Of a stretch of DNA of 10,599 nucleotides, positions 6,247-10,599 are shown in pieces (the stretch's first letter is position 1; every line of letters starts with the position of its first letter). A program made the translations under genes and the position numbers. The notes beneath the pieces were generated by a model. The model was not told where the DNA came from. It did not search any database and was given only the letters and a program-made list of their open reading frames with translations. The DNA is from an uncultured Fibrobacterota bacterium. Its GTDB lineage: Bacteria; Fibrobacterota; Chitinivibrionia; Chitinivibrionales; CAIOZP01. Location of the stretch: NCBI GenBank assembly GCA_903862805.1, contig CAIOZP010000249.1:1-10599 (forward strand). The letters run 5' to 3'.

Positions 6247-8351
6247 TCCACCTCCGAGACCTGTGTCTCGCAAATGCAAGGTATCGGGCGGTCGAGATCG
6301 TAGCCGTAAGTCTTGCGATCTTTGTACTCCGACTTTTTGCCGTGATTCCAGTTCTTGACAGGACGGTAATAACCCACGATTCTCGAATAGACTTCGGTCT
6401 CTTCACCGCAACTTGGGCAGGAGAACTGCTCGCCGCGCAGATAACCGTGAAGTCGGCAGACCGAGAAGGTCGGTGTAATAGAGAAATACGGAATGTTGTA
6501 GTTCTCGGCAATCTTTTTTACGAGAAGGCGAGTCACATCTGGATCTTCGATCGCTTCTTTGATGAAGCCGTGGAACACGGTTCCGCCGGTGTATTGACGC
6601 TGAACATCGTTCTGCATATCGAGCGCGTCGAAGATATCGTCGGTGGCGCAGACAGGCAGCTGTGTCGAGTTCGTGAAGTACGGATTCTCGCCACCCGGAA
6701 TGAACATGCGGGAGAATTTCTTGCGGTCGATCTTTGCAAGACGATAGCTCGTGCCTTCACCAGGTGTCGCTTCGAGATTATAGAGGTGACCGGTTTCCTC
6801 CTGAAATTTGACCAGACGATCACGCATGTGCACCAGCACATCCATCGCGAACTGGCGCGCTTCCGGATCGCTCATGTCCTTGCCCATGAAGTTGATCGTC
6901 GCCTCGTTCATGCCGATAAGGCCGATGGTCGAGAAGTGGTTGTTCCAGTGGCGCAGATAACGCTGCGTGTACGGAAACAGTCCCTGATCCATAAGGCGGG
7001 TGATTACGCGACGCTTGATCTCAAGCGAGTCGCGGGCGACATTCATGAAATGGTCGAGCTGACTGAAGAAATCCTCGCGGCTGGTTGACAGATAGCCAAT
7101 GCGCGGAAGGTTGATCGTTACAACACCGATTGATCCAGTGAACTCGTCGGCACCGAAGAGTCCGCCACCGCGCTTGCGGAGTTCGCGTTTGTCGAGTTGC
7201 AAACGGCAGCACATCGAACGCACATCCGAAGGATCGAGATCGGAATTGATGAAATTCTGGAAATAAGGAGTGCCGTACTTGCCGGTCATCTTGAACAGCA
7301 GACGTGCATTCTCGGATTCCCAGTTAAAATTGCGGGTAAGATTGTAGGTCGGGATTGGATATGCAAACCCGCGACCATCGGCATCGCCTTCAAGCATGAT
7401 CTCAAGGAAAGCCTTGTTTATCATGTCCATTTCCATCTGGAAATCGCCGTAGGTTACATCGAGCGGCTCACCACCGACAATTGCCGGCTGGTCTTTGAGG
7501 TCGTCGGGAACAACCCAGTCGAAAGTCACGTTGGTGAACGGTGCCTGCGAACCCCAGCGCGACGGCGTATTCACACCATAGACAAGCGACTGGAGATTCT
7601 GCTTCACTTCATCGTAGCTGAGATTATCAACGCGGACGAAAGGAGCGAGGTATGTATCGACAGACGAAAACGCCTGCGCACCGGCCCACTCGTTCTGAAG
7701 CACGCCAAGGAAATTCACGATCTGCTGAATAAGTGTCGAAAGATGCTTTGGCGGGCGCGAAGAAATCTTGTTCTTAACACCGCCAAGACCTTCGGCGATA
7801 AGCTGACGAAGCGACCAACCGGCGCAGTATCCGGAGAACATCGACAAATCATGAAGGTGCATGTCGCCATTTCGATGAGCCTCGGCAACATCACGGGTGT
7901 AAATCGACTCGAGCCAGTAGTTGGCTGTGATCGCCCCACTATTATGTAGGATAAGACCGCCAAGCGAGTAGTTGACGTTCGAATTCTCGTTGACGCGCCA
8001 GTCTTCTTGTTTTAGGTAGCCGTCCATTGTGGTTTGGATGTCGAGAACGAGATTCTTGGCGTCGCGCATCTTGCGGTGCTGTTCGCGATACAAAATGTAC
8101 GCCTTGGCAACCTTGGCGTGTCCGCTTTCGATAAGAACCTTCTCGACGATGTCTTGGAGTTCTTCAACAGCGGGGATCGAATTTGGATGAAAGCGTGTTG
8201 ACATGATTGCTTCCATGTCTTTTGCAAGGCCGAGTGCCATACCGAAGTCTTTTCCGCCTACGGATTCGGCTGCCTTGAAGATCGCATTGGCGATCTTGAA
8301 ATTGTCGTAAGGAACCAGTTTCCCGTCGCGTTTGCGTACTGTACTGATCAT
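6222..8351 (-). CDS. nrdD: Anaerobic (class III) ribonucleoside-triphosphate reductase
   Basis: Reduces ribonucleoside triphosphates to dNTPs without oxygen, in the cytoplasm, after activation by NrdG. The protein has 709 residues, the usual size. Residues 1-95 are an ATP-cone allosteric domain (STVRKRDGKLVPYDNFKIA). Conserved core motifs include HLHDL (165-169), GYCAGWSL with Cys176, RSMCCRL with Cys381-382, RGGGLFG (394-400) and TGSIGVVTINLPRIGY. Near the C-terminus is a zinc-site arrangement CxxH...CxxC (Cys632, His635, Cys645, Cys648), then RIVGYYRPVKNWNHG with Gly671 as the expected radical residue. The CxxH variant replaces one of the four cysteines of E. coli NrdD and is, to my knowledge, common in other bacteria. 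ATG at 8351 has GGAG at 7 nt. Putative NrdR boxes upstream suggest repression when dATP is plentiful. Confidence 0.98.
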   Translation of the reverse strand: MISTVRKRDGKLVPYDNFKIANAIFKAAESVGGKDFGMALGLAKDMEAIMSTRFHPNSIPAVEELQDIVEKVLIESGHAKVAKAYILYREQHRKMRDAKNLVLDIQTTMDGYLKQEDWRVNENSNVNYSLGGLILHNSGAITANYWLESIYTRDVAEAHRNGDMHLHDLSMFSGYCAGWSLRQLIAEGLGGVKNKISSRPPKHLSTLIQQIVNFLGVLQNEWAGAQAFSSVDTYLAPFVRVDNLSYDEVKQNLQSLVYGVNTPSRWGSQAPFTNVTFDWVVPDDLKDQPAIVGGEPLDVTYGDFQMEMDMINKAFLEIMLEGDADGRGFAYPIPTYNLTRNFNWESENARLLFKMTGKYGTPYFQNFINSDLDPSDVRSMCCRLQLDKRELRKRGGGLFGADEFTGSIGVVTINLPRIGYLSTSREDFFSQLDHFMNVARDSLEIKRRVITRLMDQGLFPYTQRYLRHWNNHFSTIGLIGMNEATINFMGKDMSDPEARQFAMDVLVHMRDRLVKFQEETGHLYNLEATPGEGTSYRLAKIDRKKFSRMFIPGGENPYFTNSTQLPVCATDDIFDALDMQNDVQRQYTGGTVFHGFIKEAIEDPDVTRLLVKKIAENYNIPYFSITPTFSVCRLHGYLRGEQFSCPSCGEETEVYSRIVGYYRPVKNWNHGKKSEYKDRKTYGYDLDRPIPCICETQVSEVECEVASQA
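6251..6255 (-). promoter_or_regulatory. Ribosome-binding site deciding the nrdG start
   Basis: GGAGG on the minus strand, inside the last codons of nrdD and 4 nt before the ATG at 6246. It supports this start over the upstream TTG at 6279, which has no comparable site. Confidence 0.75.
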
Positions 8352-8390
8352 TAACTTGCTCCAGGAGGACGTATGTTTGTTAAATCGTTT

Positions 8391-8438
8391 TCTCTACATA
8401 CTGCGTTTCAGCAGTTTGCCGCTTACAATATCTTGTAG
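8391..8438 (-). promoter_or_regulatory. Tandem NrdR boxes upstream of nrdD
   Basis: Two 16-bp sites fit the NrdR consensus acaCwAtATaTwGtgt. The box at 8423-8438 has core CAATATCTTG (9 of 10 core positions). The box at 8391-8406 has core CTACATACTG (8 of 10). They start exactly 32 bp apart with 16 bp between them, the three-helical-turn spacing known for paired NrdR boxes. They lie 40-87 bp upstream of the nrdD start. NrdR is the dATP/ATP-sensing repressor of ribonucleotide reductase genes. The flanks outside the cores match poorly, but core, spacing and gene context agree. Confidence 0.72.
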
Positions 8439-8448
8439 CAACAGAAGT

Positions 8449-8477
8449 AAATTAAGCTGTCGCATTATCAATGGCAA
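8449..8477 (-). promoter_or_regulatory. Candidate sigma-70 promoter of nrdDG
   Basis: Minus-strand TTGCCA (8472-8477, 5 of 6 to the -35 consensus), a 17-nt spacer and TAATTT (8449-8454, only 3 of 6 to the -10 consensus). A start near 8442 would put the NrdR boxes just downstream of the start site. The -10 is weak and another promoter is possible. Confidence 0.3.
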
Positions 8478-8485
8478 ATACTTTT

Positions 8486-8501
8486 TGAATCTTTCGATTC
8501 A
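8486..8501. repeat. Inverted repeat, possible operator
   Basis: TGAATC-TTTC-GATTCA, perfect 6-bp arms with a 4-bp spacer, directly beside the DnaA box and upstream of the candidate nrdD promoter. It does not match the FNR consensus (TTGAT-N4-ATCAA). The regulator is unknown. Confidence 0.45.
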
Positions 8502-8502
8502 G

Positions 8503-8511
8503 TTATCCACA
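8503..8511 (+). promoter_or_regulatory. Perfect DnaA box
   Basis: TTATCCACA is the highest-affinity DnaA 9-mer. It stands alone in the nrdD upstream region, about 150 bp before the start codon. DnaA control of ribonucleotide reductase is known for E. coli nrdAB; extending it to nrdD is inference. A chance match in this window is unlikely but possible. Confidence 0.5.
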
Positions 8512-8561
8512 AACAAGAAATCCTGTCGATTTTTGCGTGAAAGAGTCGGCGATGAACTGTA

Positions 8562-8650
8562 AAAACCGTCGGACGATGGTTTTGATGGAAAATGTCGTTC
8601 TCTGCCGAGAACACGAATTTAGCAGTGGGCTGAAGCCGTTAAAACGGCCC
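8562..8650. other. Cluster of three hairpins, possible structured RNA
   Basis: Hairpin 1: 8562-8571 pairs with 8574-8583 (AAAACCGTCG against CGATGGTTTT, 10 bp with one G-T). Hairpin 2: 8597-8602 pairs with 8607-8612 (GTTCTC/GAGAAC, loop TGCC). Hairpin 3: GCCGT at 8635-8639 pairs with ACGGC at 8644-8648, and a GGG at 8627-8629 could instead extend it by pairing with CCC at 8648-8650. Hairpin 1, flanked by A and T runs, resembles a bidirectional terminator, yet no gene ends here. Transcription and strand are unknown, and no known RNA family is recognised. Confidence 0.35.
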
Positions 8651-8895
8651 AAGGTCAGGATGAAAGTCAATAATATCAATAGCTTCGGAGCGCAAAAAAA
8701 GGTTTGGATATTTGAACCGTGTGATGTTTTTTATCTAAGACGAGAAAAAAGTAAACCTATTTTGTCATTTTTCGACGATATTACCATGGTTAAAGTTATA
8801 CATTGCAGCTCGATAAATCATCCTGTTAGCATGTTGCGCGCGTTTTTTTCTGTTGTCGTTTTATTTCACTGACAGGGCGTGCCGTTTTGAATATA

Positions 8896-8923
8896 TTGCT
8901 GTAAAGTCAAAATTGTTTAAACT
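8896..8923 (+). promoter_or_regulatory. Candidate promoter of the exported-protein gene
   Basis: TTGCTG (8896-8901), a 16-nt spacer and TAAACT (8918-8923), in an AT-rich stretch about 28 bp before the start codon. Matches to sigma-70 are partial (3 of 6 and 4 of 6). No sigma-54 motif is present upstream of this gene. Confidence 0.25.
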
Positions 8924-8950
8924 TTGATATGGTTTCTTTGAGGAGGGGTT

Positions 8951-10599
8951 ATGAGGAATTTGAGTGATAGGATAAAAGCAGGGGCGTTGCGGGCTGCTTT
9001 TATTGGGGTTGGGGTGTTGGTGGGGATGGTTGGAAGTGCGGTGGCGGATGTTAGTGTTAGCGTAGGAGCCACTTCAAAGTCGTTTTCAATGACAAATACG
9101 ACGCCGACTGCCTACAGAATCGGAGGGGCACGTTTTTATGACCACGCGTTTGATTGGACGAGCGCTGCTGATGGAGAAGGAGTCGGCTGGACCATGACAC
9201 ACCAAGTTGTGAATGGTCGACACGAACAGGATTGCTACTATGATGCAACGGCACCGGCATGGGCAACTAAACTGGCCCCAGGTGCCGCCATGAATTTCAC
9301 CCACTCTTGGACAAATGCTGCGGATGACCCGCCGTACCCCGACACTTACGTTCTCCTTCGTACGGGTGCTCCAGGTGTTCCGGATGATCCGATAGACCCC
9401 GCTTCAATAACCCTATCACAATTAGATAGTTTAATGGCGGTACCTGATTTCTACAGTTCTACGTACAAGTATGATTATTACGACAGTCTTGGAGTCAACG
9501 GTGGCATTTATTCCGGTGGGTTTTTAGATACATGGCATAACGAACGCGTAGTTGGTGGAAAAGACGAAACTCAGATACAGTTTGCTATTCCTGGCAGTTC
9601 CTTTTCCGTAAACGGAACTTCTGTAAATTTTCTGTCTACGGGTTTGGACTACTACTGGATGACACTTGCCATGGCACAGGAATATTTCCGTGTGGACATG
9701 CAGTGGATGGCAGCACAGGGTGCTAAAGAGACAGGCATTGGAACATCCTTTCCTGTTGGAGTGACAAACCAAGCTGGTGTTTATGGCTTCTGGCAGGTAG
9801 AAAACACCACCGGTGCTGATAGAGCTCTGTCGTACCCGACATATTTCCCGAAATATTCGTCGGTACTCGCGACGGCTGCCGACGTCACTACTCTTATGGG
9901 CATCACCAATATTGACGACATGTTGAGTTACTATTGCCGTGGGACAGCAGGGCAAACGCTAATAAACAGTGCCCTCATACTCAATTCTTGCGTTTTGTCC
10001 ATTTTGGTTCAGTACCTCAATTATGACATGTGTGCTTATAGCACCGACATGTGTTGGAAGCAAGCCTTGGCCAATGAGAAAGACCCCTACATGGGAGTCG
10101 GCTTCATGACTTGCATATACAACATTGGAGATTACACCGAGTTTCCCATGGCGGCCGGTCTTCTCAGACCCAGTAACTACATTGCAACGAGTAATACGCC
10201 AGCCCCAAACGGCAGATATTTGCTCGGAACCGGCAACAGCAATTATGTCTCAGACATCATTGACGTTGCTCAAGCCGAAGTAGATGCTTCGCACCAGTAT
10301 GAAGTCAATGGAACGAACCTCCAGCTTGTTGACTTCCAGATATCCGAGCGGGAACTTTTGGACATGTTCTTCGGGGATAACGGAACCGTCGCGGCACAGG
10401 GTAATGGCGGATTGATGCTGCATTTTTACGATCCTGCTGCTGGTAATGTTACTGCTACCCGTCAGCTGGTATGGAACACACTCGACGCTGCCTTCAACAA
10501 ATTGAAAGGGCATGCTCCTACCGCATCGGCGACAACAATAAGTTATCGTTATGACTTTCTTGCAATTCTACGTACAGTAAAGGCCAGCTTCCCGTTTGT
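8951..10599 (+). CDS. Large exported protein with divergent lysozyme/lytic-transglycosylase-like region (partial)
   Basis: An open frame of 549 codons runs off the right edge. ATG at 8951 follows AGGAGG at 4 nt. Residues 1-32 form a Sec signal peptide: Arg/Lys-containing start, glycine/valine-rich hydrophobic core from about 15, and a GSAVA cleavage site after Ala32. Residues 33-145 look beta-rich (DVSVSVGATSKSFSMTNT) and end in a Pro/Asp-rich linker (PGVPDDPIDP). Residues about 230-400 hold three motifs in lysozyme-superfamily order: Glu260 in AKETGIGT, YGFWQ at 278-282 and YNIG at 390-393, like the E-S, GLMQ and YNAG of SLT domains. The Q-to-Y spacing is 108 residues, against 46 in the FlgJ-like protein here, so about 50-60 residues are inserted. 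Six cysteines lie outside the signal (95, 329, 347, 361, 368, 388). Residues 430-549 are a further unrecognised domain. Substrate and activity are unknown; a glycan hydrolase is the best guess. Confidence 0.85.
   Translation, partial: MRNLSDRIKAGALRAAFIGVGVLVGMVGSAVADVSVSVGATSKSFSMTNTTPTAYRIGGARFYDHAFDWTSAADGEGVGWTMTHQVVNGRHEQDCYYDATAPAWATKLAPGAAMNFTHSWTNAADDPPYPDTYVLLRTGAPGVPDDPIDPASITLSQLDSLMAVPDFYSSTYKYDYYDSLGVNGGIYSGGFLDTWHNERVVGGKDETQIQFAIPGSSFSVNGTSVNFLSTGLDYYWMTLAMAQEYFRVDMQWMAAQGAKETGIGTSFPVGVTNQAGVYGFWQVENTTGADRALSYPTYFPKYSSVLATAADVTTLMGITNIDDMLSYYCRGTAGQTLINSALILNSCVLSILVQYLNYDMCAYSTDMCWKQALANEKDPYMGVGFMTCIYNIGDYTEFPMAAGLLRPSNYIATSNTPAPNGRYLLGTGNSNYVSDIIDVAQAEVDASHQYEVNGTNLQLVDFQISERELLDMFFGDNGTVAAQGNGGLMLHFYDPAAGNVTATRQLVWNTLDAAFNKLKGHAPTASATTISYRYDFLAILRTVKASFPF

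Larger units (their letters stand above)
8352..8950. other. AT-rich divergent intergenic region
   Basis: About 600 bp between the divergent nrdD and the exported-protein gene, clearly AT-richer than its surroundings. The nrdD-proximal part (8391-8511) holds the NrdR boxes, a candidate promoter, an inverted repeat and a DnaA box. The middle (8562-8650) holds three hairpins. The right end has a candidate promoter and the ribosome site for the plus-strand gene. No tRNA, rRNA, riboswitch family or mobile element was recognised. Confidence 0.7.

Noticed and set aside
6247..6279. Upstream TTG start giving NrdG 11 extra residues
   Set aside because: The ATG at 6246 has GGAGG at 4 nt and the family-conserved region begins soon after; the TTG has no ribosome site.
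6342..7949. Long plus-strand open frames opposite nrdD (6342-7088 and 7197-7949)
   Set aside because: Antisense shadows of the strongly conserved nrdD frame; the products resemble no family and follow nrdD codon structure.
8836..8849. GCGCGCG followed by seven T, looking like a terminator
   Set aside because: No matching upstream arm gives a real stem, and no gene ends before it.
8552..8872. Open frame of about 106 codons on the plus strand in the intergenic region
   Set aside because: No clear ribosome site, no recognised family, AT-rich random-looking composition, and it runs through the hairpin cluster. Not enough to call a gene.
1..10599. CRISPR array, tRNA, rRNA, insertion sequence or phage genes
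   Set aside because: No regularly spaced repeats, cloverleaf, rRNA-like stretch, transposase frame or terminal repeats were seen on either strand.

Overview
The window shows the chromosome of a motile, probably diderm bacterium of moderate GC content that carries an oxygen-independent ribonucleotide reductase. I cannot fix the phylum. The flagellar gene order, the sigma-54 promoters, the rod-binding/SLT fusion and the large secreted protein would fit Fibrobacterota/Chitinivibrionia-like or other sigma-54-rich Gram-negative lineages, but that is a guess.

Positions 1-5324 (minus strand) hold a late flagellar block read right to left: flgJ-like (rod-binding domain fused to a lytic transglycosylase), flgN, flgK, flgL and a short flagellin that lacks only its last residue or so. 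The first four genes are separated by 8-13 nt and read as one operon. It is headed by an exact sigma-54 promoter (5310-5324) with a 19-nt leader. Flagellin has its own exact sigma-54 promoter (929-943) and an 83-nt leader with two near-identical CsrA-like GGA sites. The genes work in sequence: the hydrolase/rod cap opens the peptidoglycan, FlgN chaperones FlgK and FlgL, these form the hook-filament junction, and flagellin builds the filament. No flgM, csrA or fliW lies in the places where they are often found.

Positions 5500-8351 (minus strand) hold nrdG and nrdD, the class III ribonucleotide reductase and its radical-SAM activase, with a 25-nt overlap. Upstream of nrdD is a good pair of NrdR boxes spaced exactly 32 bp apart, an inverted repeat and a perfect DnaA box, so dNTP supply may be tied both to NrdR and to DnaA.

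Positions 8352-8950 are an AT-rich divergent intergenic region with three consecutive hairpins and no convincing gene.

Positions 8951-10599 (plus strand) encode the first 549 residues of a large exported protein that runs off the window. It has a signal peptide, a beta-rich first domain, a Pro/Asp-rich linker and a region with the motif order of the lysozyme/lytic transglycosylase superfamily (ETG, then YGFWQ, then YNIG), but with unusual spacing. It is the least described and most novel item here.
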